Assembly (NCBI GenBank): GCA_902574995.1
Contig: CACGPP010000001.1
Location: forward strand, 248,001-312,000
Reading direction: 5' to 3'
Length of the DNA: 64,000 nt
Origin: an uncultured Alphaproteobacteria bacterium
GTDB taxonomy: Bacteria; Pseudomonadota; Alphaproteobacteria; HIMB59
Shown: positions 28,877 through 38,098 of the stretch, one piece after another
Position numbering within the stretch: the first letter of the stretch is position 1
Layout of the letters: every line of letters starts with the position of its first letter
Program-made: the position numbers and the translations under genes
The notes under the pieces: model-generated
Databases searched by the model: none
What the model was told of the DNA's origin: nothing
What the model saw: the letters and a program-made list of their open reading frames with translations, nothing else

Positions 28877-30147
28877 TGAAAGTTGTAAATAAAAAATGGA
28901 TTTTTGATAATCTCAACTCATCTATCAATACTAATTCTAATGTAAGTTTTACGGTAAAAAAAATTATAGAGGACATAAAAAAAAATAAAGATATAGCTTT
29001 ATTAAAATATATTAAAAAGTTTGAGAACAAGAATGCAAATTTAAAAAATATAATCATTCCAAAAAAAACTTTAAAGGAAGCTTATAATTCCCTCCCAAAT
29101 GAAAGTAGAAAGTCTCTTAAATTAGCTTACAAAAGAATTTTTTATTATCACTCAAAACAAAAAAAAATATCATATTCATTCAAAGATCAACTTGACTCAA
29201 AGTTTTACATTGAATGGAAACCAATTGAAAATGTTGGTTTATACATTCCTGGTGGTTTAGCTTCCTATCCTTCAACTGTATTAATGACAGCTATACCTGC
29301 AAAAATAGCCAAGGTCCCAAATATTATGATTTGTGTACCTTCTCAAAATGGCCAAACATCTAAACTAACCCTTGCAGCTGCATATTTATGTGGAGTAAAT
29401 GTGGTTTACAATGTTGGTGGTGCTCAAGCAATTGCTGCTCTCGCTTTTGGCACAAAAATTATAAATAAGGCAGACAAAGTATTTGGTCCAGGAAACCAAT
29501 ATGTAGCTGAAGCAAAAAAACAATTATTTGGAGTTATAGGTATAGATTTACCAGCTGGCCCATCTGAAGTTCTTGTAATCGCAAATAATAATTCTAATGC
29601 TACTTGGATAGCCTACGATGTTCTTGCCCAAGGCGAACATGACCCTAATGCAAAAACATATGTTTTATCTAAATCTAAAAATATTTTAATTAAAGTTAAA
29701 AATGAACTTAAAAGAATTATGGAAGAGACAAAATTTAAAAATGTTGACCAATCTGTAAAAAATAATTGCAATTTAATTTTAGCAAAGAGTCAAAAGGAAA
29801 TATACGAAATTTCAAATTTTATTGCTCCAGAACATCTTCATATTCATGAAAAATTTAATAAAAATATATTAAAAAATATTAAAAATGCTGGATCTGTATT
29901 TTTAGGAGAAAAATCCCCTGTGGCTTTGGGAGATTATACAATTGGAACTAATCATGTATTACCTACAGATCAAACCGCAAAATTTTCATCTGGTTTGGGT
30001 GTTGAAGACTACACAAAAAAAACAGTTTTCATTGATCCTAGAAAAAAAACTCTCAAGAAAATTGCAAATCATACAATTAATCTTGCAAGACAAGAAGGTT
30101 TAGAAGCGCACGCTTTATCAGTTGAAATTAGAAAGATCAAAACATAA
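28876..30147 (+). CDS. hisD: Histidinol dehydrogenase
   Basis: [48 protein letters not shown] motifs. Confidence 0.97.
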   Translation: MKVVNKKWIFDNLNSSINTNSNVSFTVKKIIEDIKKNKDIALLKYIKKFENKNANLKNIIIPKKTLKEAYNSLPNESRKSLKLAYKRIFYYHSKQKKISYSFKDQLDSKFYIEWKPIENVGLYIPGGLASYPSTVLMTAIPAKIAKVPNIMICVPSQNGQTSKLTLAAAYLCGVNVVYNVGGAQAIAALAFGTKIINKADKVFGPGNQYVAEAKKQLFGVIGIDLPAGPSEVLVIANNNSNATWIAYDVLAQGEHDPNAKTYVLSKSKNILIKVKNELKRIMEETKFKNVDQSVKNNCNLILAKSQKEIYEISNFIAPEHLHIHEKFNKNILKNIKNAGSVFLGEKSPVALGDYTIGTNHVLPTDQTAKFSSGLGVEDYTKKTVFIDPRKKTLKKIANHTINLARQEGLEAHALSVEIRKIKT

Positions 30148-30158
30148 GATACAATATT

Positions 30159-30380
30159 ATGTCCAAAGAAGATGCAATTGAATTTCAAGGCGTAGTTTCA
30201 GAGTTACTGCCAAATGCTATGTTTAAAGTTAAGCTTGATAATGATCACGAAGTCATAGCCCATACATCTGGAAAAATGAGGAAAAATAGAATTAGAGTTC
30301 TTGCAGGAGACCGAGTAACAGTTGAAATGACACCATATGATTTAACTAAGGGCAGAATTACATTTAGGTCGAAGAACTAA
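30159..30380 (+). CDS. infA: Translation initiation factor IF-1
   Basis: 73 aa; [53 protein letters not shown]. Confidence 0.97.
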   Translation: MSKEDAIEFQGVVSELLPNAMFKVKLDNDHEVIAHTSGKMRKNRIRVLAGDRVTVEMTPYDLTKGRITFRSKN

Positions 30381-30408
30381 TGAATAATTTTTTAAAAGGA
30401 GCGATACC

Positions 30409-31536
30409 ATGTCAACAAAACTTATTGTTACAAACTACAAAAATTTTAAGTGCGGAGTTAAACTAAATGAAGGGGAATTGGTTAATATTCGCTTTCAACC
30501 CAACGAAGATGTTAAAATTGGTGATATCTATAAAGTAAAAATTACAGAAATTTTACCTAATGATAGTGGTGCATTTGTCTCTTACGGTAACGGAGATCAA
30601 AGGGGTTTCTTTAAAAGAATAAACTTTCCTAATGGCGATAAGGCACATGAAGGACAATCTTTATTACTTCAAGTTAGAAGCATAGGATCCAAAGATAAAG
30701 TTCATCTTTTTACGAACAATGTAATTTTAACTGGTAAATTTATAAATTTATTACCATATGGTGACGAAATTATTTTAAGTAGACGAACTAGAAAAAACTT
30801 AGACACAAATCAACAAGATAAAATAATGGATGCTCTAAGTGAATCTGAAGTAGGATTGATAGCTAGGCATAATCTTATTCCTGAAAACATTGAAATAGCT
30901 CAATCTGAGTTGAATGATTTAAATAATCAATGGAAAGAAATAGAATTAAATGCAAAAGAATTAAGCGATGAGGGTCTTGTTTTCCAAAATACATATTTTG
31001 ATCAAAATTTCGTTTGTGATTACTCTGATAAAAATACTGATCAAATCATCTTTAGTGACAATGATAGATTCGAAAGAGTAAAAAACTGGGATGAAAAACT
31101 AGACTCAACTTTTGCAAATCTATGTGAAGAGATGTCTAATGAACAAATTGAAGAGGTATTTAATTTAGGTGAAAAGATAGATTATTTAATCGGTCATAAT
31201 TACGATTTACCTAGCGGAGGTAATATCATGATTGGTAAAACAGATGCACTTACAGCTATTGATGTCAATACAGGCTCAGCTAAAAGATTTGATACAAATA
31301 GAGAAGCTATTCAATTAATTTCTAAGCTTATAAAATTAAAAAATATATCTGGAAAAGTAGTTATTGATCCCGTAGCAAGTGATCAAAATACACTTAGAAA
31401 ACTTGTAGGTATGTTAAAGAATGAATTTAGGGACGATTTAAGTATCACAAATGTTTATGGGTATACCAGGGGCGGGCTTTTAGAATTAAGTAGATCTAGA
31501 AACGATCGTTCTATTGATGAGTTAAATCTTCAATAA
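30409..31536 (+). CDS. Short ribonuclease E/G family protein
   Basis: GAFVSYGNGDQRGFF (S1-like), LTAIDVNTGSAKRF catalytic region; 375 aa, no Zn-link or C-terminal domain. Confidence 0.85.
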   Translation: MSTKLIVTNYKNFKCGVKLNEGELVNIRFQPNEDVKIGDIYKVKITEILPNDSGAFVSYGNGDQRGFFKRINFPNGDKAHEGQSLLLQVRSIGSKDKVHLFTNNVILTGKFINLLPYGDEIILSRRTRKNLDTNQQDKIMDALSESEVGLIARHNLIPENIEIAQSELNDLNNQWKEIELNAKELSDEGLVFQNTYFDQNFVCDYSDKNTDQIIFSDNDRFERVKNWDEKLDSTFANLCEEMSNEQIEEVFNLGEKIDYLIGHNYDLPSGGNIMIGKTDALTAIDVNTGSAKRFDTNREAIQLISKLIKLKNISGKVVIDPVASDQNTLRKLVGMLKNEFRDDLSITNVYGYTRGGLLELSRSRNDRSIDELNLQ

Positions 31537-31546
31537 TATTTAGAAC

Positions 31547-31622
<76 letters not shown>

Positions 31623-31669
31623 ATAGCGCATAATTCTTATTACAAATAGTTTCTTTTTACTAGTAAAAA

Positions 31670-31867
31670 TTAGTTATTTGTTGAACAGGACATATCATTT
31701 CCACAACAGGTTGGAGATTTAATTTTACCGTGATCATTTGGACACTTGGATATCTGCACTTCTGATCCATTATCTAGCTTAAGCACATCATCAACTAAAG
31801 GTGCATCACATTTTCCGCATGTTGCATTTACTGACATTCCACAATTTGAACATTCGTAAGTTGCCAT
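31670..31867 (-). CDS. Small double zinc-ribbon-like protein
   Basis: 65 aa, CSNCGMSVNATCGKCDAPL and CPNDHG...CCGNDMSC. Confidence 0.7.
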   Translation of the reverse strand: MATYECSNCGMSVNATCGKCDAPLVDDVLKLDNGSEVQISKCPNDHGKIKSPTCCGNDMSCSTNN

Positions 31868-31954
31868 ATTTTCTCCTATAATAAGATCCTATAAATTTAA
31901 AATGAAAATGAAATAAAATTATTTTCAACTATATATAAAGATTAGAGGTTATTA

Positions 31955-32326
31955 ATGACAAATTTTGAAAAAGTTAGGTTATTTATGAAAACATACGGTC
32001 AAGAGGTTAAAGATAAAGCTGGATTTAGTGACGCAAAGACCAACAAGTTGAGAATAGACCTTATCAAAGAAGAATTAGAAGAATTAACTGAAGCAATGCA
32101 GGGTAAAAATTTACTTGAGGTGGCAGATGCATTGACTGACATACTTTATGTCACTTATGGAGCAGGTCATGCTTTTGGTATTGATTTAGATAAATGTTTT
32201 GAGGAAGTTCAAAACTCTAACATGAGTAAATTAGGTGAGGATGGGAAACCTATATATAATGAGGCTGGAAAAGTAATGAAAGGCCCAAATTATTTTAAAC
32301 CAGACCTTTCAAAATATTTAAATTAA
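31955..32326 (+). CDS. MazG-like nucleotide pyrophosphohydrolase
   Basis: LIKEELEELTEAMQGKNLLEVADALTDILYVTYGAG motif. Confidence 0.88.
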   Translation: MTNFEKVRLFMKTYGQEVKDKAGFSDAKTNKLRIDLIKEELEELTEAMQGKNLLEVADALTDILYVTYGAGHAFGIDLDKCFEEVQNSNMSKLGEDGKPIYNEAGKVMKGPNYFKPDLSKYLN

Positions 32327-32653
32327 TTACTTTGGCATATTTGTAGCACCAGTTTCTAAAGAAAAGATTTTACCATCTTTGAAAGTGAATACCGCCATAA
32401 CTGCCTGTGTATTACCATCTGAAAAAGTTACAAATGAGTGCTCAATCCCAATTTCATCATTTTCATAAATAATTCTAACCTTATCTCTGTTAATATCATC
32501 GCTCATTGCCCACTGTATAACATCTTGTTTAGTTAAAACTTTTCCAGAAGCATGCATTGTGAATTTATAATCATCATGAAGCACCTCATTCATGCCAGCT
32601 TCATCTTTATTCATAAAGACCTCATCATATTTTTTTAATATTGACATTTTCAA
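32327..32653 (-). CDS. NTF2-like/SnoaL-type small protein
   Basis: 108 aa; Y/F-D-HDDYKFTMHASGKVLTKQDVIQW resembles NTF2-like fold proteins. Confidence 0.6.
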   Translation of the reverse strand: MKMSILKKYDEVFMNKDEAGMNEVLHDDYKFTMHASGKVLTKQDVIQWAMSDDINRDKVRIIYENDEIGIEHSFVTFSDGNTQAVMAVFTFKDGKIFSLETGATNMPK

Positions 32654-32664
32654 TCCTTTTTTTA

Positions 32665-32964
32665 TTAGTCTAATGAGACTTGTGTTAATTCGAACAATTC
32701 AATGCTTTGTATACATTCATCATAAATTGGCTTCATCACAGGGTTAGTTCCTTTAACGATACCCATCATTTCCTCTTCATTATGAACATGAACTTTAAAC
32801 ATGATACCGCTTTTATCAGGTAAAATTCCAGGAACTGTTTTTTCGACATGTGCTGCAGCTTTCCTCATTGCCATCCCTTCATCAGATTGAAAAAAAGCCA
32901 TAAATTTTTCAAATTTGCCCTCACCCTCTTTTAATCTACCAATTGCTAACATCATTTTTTCCAT
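32665..32964 (-). CDS. Protein of unknown function
   Basis: 99 aa, SD AGGAG before ATG. Confidence 0.65.
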   Translation of the reverse strand: MEKMMLAIGRLKEGEGKFEKFMAFFQSDEGMAMRKAAAHVEKTVPGILPDKSGIMFKVHVHNEEEMMGIVKGTNPVMKPIYDECIQSIELFELTQVSLD

Positions 32965-33095
32965 GATTACACTCTCCTTTATTAAGTTTAATTTAGCTTA
33001 TTATATAAAAAAAATATTAATTTTTTATTAATACATTATGCAAATAAAGCATAATTAAGTTTCATCCAGCATAACTCAAAGTCGTAATTACAATT

Positions 33096-33287
33096 ATGAA
33101 AACTATTTTTAAAATTGGTTCCAAAAGTCATACACTTAAATATCAAAGAAAAATGTCAGAGGGTGAAGTAAAAAAAATGAAATCCTTTGTTACATCTAAA
33201 GGCACAAAAATAGAAAAAACAGGTAAGTTTAAGATAATTGATGTTAGTGATCATAAAGACTCTAGGACATACAAAATTATTTTATAA
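33096..33287 (+). CDS. Small protein of unknown function
   Basis: 63 aa ORF with ATG start; no family recognised. Confidence 0.45.
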   Translation: MKTIFKIGSKSHTLKYQRKMSEGEVKKMKSFVTSKGTKIEKTGKFKIIDVSDHKDSRTYKIIL

Positions 33288-33303
33288 AATTTACAAATTT
33301 AAT

Positions 33304-33346
33304 GAAAAGGGCGTTTTGTTTCCTAACACATCTTCCCTAAGCCGCA
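33304..33346 (-). other. Degenerate copy of the ssrA 3' end (putative displaced attachment-site half)
   Basis: Plus strand aaaagggcgttttgttt...taagccgc resembles ssrA 3' end aaaaggggcgttctgttg...agagccgc at 34119-34155. Confidence 0.5.
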
Positions 33347-33364
33347 GTATATAACAACTTTTTA

Positions 33365-33389
33365 AAAGTGTATGCATAAAGTGTATGCA
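33365..33389 (+). repeat. Two tandem AAAGTGTATGCA 12-mers (33365-33376, 33378-33389)
   Basis: Exact copies also at 34042-34053 and 34065-34076. Confidence 0.8.
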
Positions 33390-33473
33390 CTAATTTCTCG
33401 TTGTTGACGAATTTGCGACTTCTGTTTTATATAAAGTATACAAATAAGTCTGAATCTATGTTAAAAATTATAT

Positions 33474-33989
33474 GTGATAAAAATTATTTTTTCGTTCTTA
33501 CTTGTATTTTCTTTTAATTCCTTTGCTTTAGATATTAGTTCCCCAGCGTTTAATGATGGTGATAATATTCCTAAAAAATATGGATGTAAGTATAATGGAG
33601 GTAATAATATATCTATCCCATTAGAGTTTTCAGATATTCCAGACGATGCAAAATCTCTTGCACTAATTATTGATGACCCTGATGCAATGAGTGTTGCTGG
33701 TAAAATATGGGTGCATTGGATTTTAGTGGATATACCAACAAATACAAAAGAACTTAAAGAAGTTAAAGATGGGAAATTAGGTATTGGAAAAACCGGAAGA
33801 AATAGTAATGGCAATAAAAATTATGGTGGACCTTGCCCACCCAACGGAGTTCATGTATATAATATAAAAGTTTATGCCTTAAACATTGAAATAAACAAAA
33901 GTTTAGGCGAAATGACACAAAAAAAATTCGAAAAAAAATATAAGAATGAAATTATTAGTTCATCTATGATTTCAGGAAAATATAAATAA
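33474..33989 (+). CDS. Exported YbhB/YbcL family (PEBP, Raf kinase inhibitor-like) protein
   Basis: Signal peptide; SPAFNDGDNIPKKYGCKYNGGNNISIPLEF, DDPDA, WVHWILVDIP, YGGPCPPNGVHVYNIKVYAL; GTG start. Confidence 0.93.
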   Translation: MIKIIFSFLLVFSFNSFALDISSPAFNDGDNIPKKYGCKYNGGNNISIPLEFSDIPDDAKSLALIIDDPDAMSVAGKIWVHWILVDIPTNTKELKEVKDGKLGIGKTGRNSNGNKNYGGPCPPNGVHVYNIKVYALNIEINKSLGEMTQKKFEKKYKNEIISSSMISGKYK

Positions 33990-34041
33990 CCTCTTCTTAC
34001 TAAATTCCCTCTCTTTGATTTATCGCTTAGAATGAAACTTC

Positions 34042-34076
34042 AAAGTGTATGCAAAGTATATGAAAAAGTGTATGCA
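34042..34076 (+). repeat. AAAGTGTATGCA copies (34042-34053, 34065-34076) with a degenerate AAAGTATATGA between
   Basis: Same 12-mer as 33365-33389; about 45-80 bp beyond the ssrA 3' end. Confidence 0.8.
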
Positions 34077-34122
34077 ACTTGTTTTTCAAAAAGTGAGAGG
34101 AAATAATAACTTTAATTAAAAA

Positions 34123-34375
34123 GGGGCGTTCTGTTGCCCGGCCGCCCCAGAGCCGCGCTTACCTAATTAGATTAAGCAGCGAGTGCTAATTCATTATCGT
34201 TAGCAATTATTTTAAGTTTCTATTTCGAAGAAACGCTTACAACGAGCAAAAACTATATCCTTCAGAGCACGTCAAACCTATATCACCCCCATAAAATTTT
34301 TATGGTGGAGGTGTCGGGTACCGCCCCCGAGTCCGATACACCTATTACATATAGCGTTTATTGCTATAGTTGATA
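34123..34375 (-). ncRNA. ssrA: Transfer-messenger RNA, circularly permuted two-piece form; tag ANDNELALAA
   Basis: Reverse strand order: acceptor piece ...TCGGGGGCGGTACCCGACACCTCCACCA (CCA ends at 34303), 12 nt AT spacer, coding piece starting GGGGGTGATATAGGTTTGACG (34290). GGGGGTG pairs with CACCTCC. Tag frame GCTAACGATAATGAATTAGCACTCGCTGCTTAA at 34172-34204. 3' hairpin GGGGCG...CGCCCC plus T-run. The 5' boundary at 34375 is approximate. Confidence 0.93.
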
Positions 34376-34421
34376 AACAACGAAGATAATATAGTCTAAT
34401 AAATGAATCCTTTAAACACCT

Positions 34422-35348
34422 ATGAAGAAAAAAATCACTAAAGTGGCAAAATTTAAAGATTTTAAAACTACAAGAGCTACATCATCTGCTTTAGAGAAAA
34501 TACTTTACAAACAAATCCCAATTTTAGACCATGGTTTTATAAGGGTTATTGATTATATGGGAACAGATCAGTCTATAGTCCAAGCAGCTAGAGTCTCTTA
34601 TGGAGAGGGAACAAAAAAATTACGTGAAGACCGAGGTCTTATTAGATACCTTTTAAGTCACTGGCATACAACTCCCTTTGAGATGTGCGAAATTAAGTTT
34701 CATATTAAACTCCCTATTTTTGTTGCTAGACAATGGATTAGACACAGAACTGCAAATGTAAATGAATACTCTGCGAGATATTCAGTATTAGATAAAGAGT
34801 TTTACGTTCCAGAGATGGATCAACTTGGTTCTCAATCTACTACAAACAAGCAGGGGAGATCAAATACTTTAGATAAAAAGTTTGCAAAACAAGCACAAGA
34901 CTTAATTCAAAAAAATTCCGAACAACTTTATGATGACTACCAAAATCTATTAAATGGTAAACTTTTGAATAACGATGAATACGTTGAGGGGGAGGGACTA
35001 GCTAGAGAACTAGCTCGAACAACTCTTCCATTAAACTATTATACACAATGGTATTGGAAAGTAGATCTTCATAATCTTATGCACTTTTTGAGATTACGAG
35101 CAGATAGTCATGCTCAGTATGAAATACAAATTTATGCTGAAAAAATGGTTGAAATATTAAAAAAGTGGGTGCCGTTAACATATGAAGCTTTTGAAGATTA
35201 CCGTTCGGACTCATTCCAACTCTCTAAAGAGGCTTTGAAAATTGTGAAAGATAAATTAGCAAATAAAAAAATTAAGAAGTCTAATTATAAACTATCACCA
35301 AGAGAACTCAGAGAATTAGAAGTAAAGTTTAATATTAAATTATCTTAA
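34422..35348 (+). CDS. thyX: FAD-dependent thymidylate synthase
   Basis: RQWIRHRTANVNEYSARYS (ThyX RHRxxSxNExSxRY-like motif). Confidence 0.95.
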   Translation: MKKKITKVAKFKDFKTTRATSSALEKILYKQIPILDHGFIRVIDYMGTDQSIVQAARVSYGEGTKKLREDRGLIRYLLSHWHTTPFEMCEIKFHIKLPIFVARQWIRHRTANVNEYSARYSVLDKEFYVPEMDQLGSQSTTNKQGRSNTLDKKFAKQAQDLIQKNSEQLYDDYQNLLNGKLLNNDEYVEGEGLARELARTTLPLNYYTQWYWKVDLHNLMHFLRLRADSHAQYEIQIYAEKMVEILKKWVPLTYEAFEDYRSDSFQLSKEALKIVKDKLANKKIKKSNYKLSPRELRELEVKFNIKLS

Positions 35349-36091
35349 CTTTGAAATTTTTTTGTAATTGCGTTTGTTATATTTACAAATTTTAGAGAAT
35401 AATCGTCTTTATAGTCAAAACAATAGGGTTTTCCGTCATCACAGCTTTTAGGAATATTTAAATTAAAAGGAAGTTCTTCAATTAAATTTATATTTTCTTT
35501 AAGCAATAAAGACTTAGTCTTAGACTCACCAAAAATATATTTTTTTTCATCTTGTTCCTCTAAATAAGACATATTTTCAACTACACCAAGTATTGGAACA
35601 TTAACCTTGATAAACATATTAATGCCTCTGATGACATCTTTTAAAGATAGAAGCTGTGGAGTTGTAATAATAAGTGTTCCATCGAGTTTGAGTTTTTGAG
35701 ACATTGATATTTGTACATCTCCAGTACCAGGGGGAAAATCAACAATTAAATAGTCTAAATCACCCCAAATTGTCTTATTAATGAGCCCATCAAGCCCTTT
35801 CGCTAACATTGGTCCTCGCCAAACAATTGCTTGTTCTTCATTGACAAGAAAACCTATCGACATTGCCTTTATCCCAAATACTTCAAAGGGTAAAAACTTC
35901 CCATCTTCAACTTTAGGTTCCTTATCTCCGATGCCGAGTAATGTTGGGACACTAGGTCCATAAATGTCTGCGTCTAAAAGGCCAACTTTGTATCCTTGGT
36001 TTGCTAAAGTTATAGCGATATTGCAAGCTACAGTTGATTTACCAACACCACCTTTACAGCTTGATATTCCAAAACAAGTCTTGATATTCAT
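35345..36091 (-). CDS. Mrp/NBP35 (ApbC) family iron-sulfur carrier ATPase
   Basis: SSCKGGVGKSTVACNIAITLA, DADIYGPSVPTLLG, VDFPPGTGDVQ motifs. Confidence 0.94.
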   Translation of the reverse strand: MNIKTCFGISSCKGGVGKSTVACNIAITLANQGYKVGLLDADIYGPSVPTLLGIGDKEPKVEDGKFLPFEVFGIKAMSIGFLVNEEQAIVWRGPMLAKGLDGLINKTIWGDLDYLIVDFPPGTGDVQISMSQKLKLDGTLIITTPQLLSLKDVIRGINMFIKVNVPILGVVENMSYLEEQDEKKYIFGESKTKSLLLKENINLIEELPFNLNIPKSCDDGKPYCFDYKDDYSLKFVNITNAITKKFQS

Positions 36092-36117
36092 CTATTAAAC
36101 ACTACATATAATGTATC

Positions 36118-37218
36118 GTGAACAAAAACAAATTTAAAATTTTTGCACTTGATGGCCCATGGGGACCCTCATCAGGAAACAATAATAGAGGTTCTGGCGG
36201 TTTCTCAGGTGGTAACAATGACTCAATTGATGATCTTCTCAAAGATTTAAAGAATAAATACAAAATTAAAATGCCTTTTAAAGGTGGTTTTAGGGGTATT
36301 TCATTTTTAATATTAATAGCTTTTGTAATTTGGCTTGCAACAGGTTTTTATAGAGTTGAGCCTGACGAACAAGGGGTTGAACTTCTTTTTGGTAAATGGA
36401 ATGAAAGTACAACAGATCCAGGACTCCATTATTTTTTCCCAACACCTATTGGAAAAGTCTTAACTCCAAAAGTTGAAGCAATCAGGAAAATTAATGTTGG
36501 TTTTAGATCTAATGGTAATTCTACAAGAGATGTGCTCGAAGAAAGTATGATGTTAACATCCGACCAAAACATATCTGATTTAGATTATACAGTTCTTTAT
36601 AGAATAAAAGATGCGGGGCAGTTCTTATTTAATTTAAGGGACCCAGAAGAAACTGTAAAAGTTATATCTGAAAGTGTGCTTAGAGAAGTTGTTGGTCAAA
36701 CTAACCTAGAAGGACTACTAACCGTTTCTAGACAATCTGTTGAGAGAGACTCAAGATCTTTACTACAAGAACTCTTGGATGAATATGAAGTTGGAATACT
36801 AATTCAATCCATACAATTACAAGATGTTAACCCTCCAAGAGAAGTTATAGATGCATTTGATGATGTTCAAAAAGCACGACAGGATAAAGAGAGAACAGTC
36901 AACCAAGCAGAGGCTTATAGTAACAGAATTGTGCCTGAGGCAAGAGGTGAGGCTGAAAAAATTCTTCAAGAGGCAGAGGGTTATAAAAATAAATTAATTA
37001 AACAAGCTGAAGGTGAAGCAAGTAGATTTCTACAAGTATTAGACACGTATGAGCAATCTAAAGAGACAACAAAAAAAAGAATTTACTTAGAAACATTAAG
37101 AGATGTACTATCAGGATCTAGCAAGATTATGATTGATCAGAATTCTGGCAACGGAGTTGTTCCTTATTTACCTTTAAATGAGCTAAACAAGAACAAGCAG
37201 ACAGGTAACAACCAATGA
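36118..37218 (+). CDS. hflK: FtsH protease modulator HflK
   Basis: FYRVEPDEQGVELLFGKW, SPFH domain, Gly-rich N-terminus, paired with hflC. Confidence 0.94.
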   Translation: MNKNKFKIFALDGPWGPSSGNNNRGSGGFSGGNNDSIDDLLKDLKNKYKIKMPFKGGFRGISFLILIAFVIWLATGFYRVEPDEQGVELLFGKWNESTTDPGLHYFFPTPIGKVLTPKVEAIRKINVGFRSNGNSTRDVLEESMMLTSDQNISDLDYTVLYRIKDAGQFLFNLRDPEETVKVISESVLREVVGQTNLEGLLTVSRQSVERDSRSLLQELLDEYEVGILIQSIQLQDVNPPREVIDAFDDVQKARQDKERTVNQAEAYSNRIVPEARGEAEKILQEAEGYKNKLIKQAEGEASRFLQVLDTYEQSKETTKKRIYLETLRDVLSGSSKIMIDQNSGNGVVPYLPLNELNKNKQTGNNQ

Positions 37219-38084
37219 AAATGAGAAATTATATAATTGTTGGATTATCATTCTTCTTTATTTTGTTTGCATCTGGCTTTTTCTTTGTTGTAGATCAAAC
37301 AAAACAAGTAATTGTTTTACAATTTGGTGAACCTCGTGCTGTGCATCAATCACCTGGTTTGAAATTTAAATTACCATTTATACAAAACGTTGTTTACTAC
37401 GACAGTAGGGTTTTAAACTTAGATCCTGCTCAAGAAGAGGTAATACTAAGAGATCAAAAGCGTATTGTTGTTGACTCAATAGTTAGATATATGATTAAAG
37501 ATCCTCTAAAGTTTTTTCAAACAACTAGAACAGAGTTAGCCCTTAATGATCGTTTGGGTAGAATTGTAAACTCATCTGTAAGAGGTGTAATAGCTCAATA
37601 CCAATTAAATGATTTGTTATCTGATGATCGCGATAAAATTATGGCTGAGATTTTTGAAAATGTTCGTGAAGATCAAGATACCTTTGGTATTGAAATTGTT
37701 GATCTGAGGTTAAAAAGAACAGAACTTACGCCAGAAGTTCAATCTAATGTTTTCGATAGGATGAGAACTGAAAGAGAAAGAGAAGCAAATTTATTAAGAG
37801 CGGAAGGTCAAGAGATCTCACAAAAAATTAAGGCTACTGCAGATAGAGAGAAAATTGAAATTATAGCTGAAGCAGAAAAACAATCTAATATTTTAAAAGG
37901 TGAAGGTGAAGCAGCAAGAAACCAAATTTTAAATGAGGCCTTTGCGAAAGACCCTGAGTTTTTTGAATTTATTAGATCAATGGAAGCATACGCAGATACT
38001 TTCAAAGACGGAACAACTACCATGGTCATTTCTCCTGATAGTGATTTCTTCGAGTATTTTGAGAACTCTGAGGGTGCCAACTAA
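37215..38084 (+). CDS. hflC: FtsH protease modulator HflC
   Basis: VVDQTKQVIVLQFGEPRAVHQSPGLKFKLPF. Confidence 0.94.
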   Translation: MKMRNYIIVGLSFFFILFASGFFFVVDQTKQVIVLQFGEPRAVHQSPGLKFKLPFIQNVVYYDSRVLNLDPAQEEVILRDQKRIVVDSIVRYMIKDPLKFFQTTRTELALNDRLGRIVNSSVRGVIAQYQLNDLLSDDRDKIMAEIFENVREDQDTFGIEIVDLRLKRTELTPEVQSNVFDRMRTEREREANLLRAEGQEISQKIKATADREKIEIIAEAEKQSNILKGEGEAARNQILNEAFAKDPEFFEFIRSMEAYADTFKDGTTTMVISPDSDFFEYFENSEGAN

Positions 38085-38098
38085 ATAAACTAGCTTCA

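Noticed and set aside
33036-33057. ATTATGC-aaataaa-GCATAAT hairpin
   Set aside because: A short AT-rich inverted repeat like this is expected by chance in this composition; no T-run or conserved context.
33461-33814. 117-aa minus-strand ORF
   Set aside because: Antisense to the clear YbhB/PEBP gene 33474-33989.
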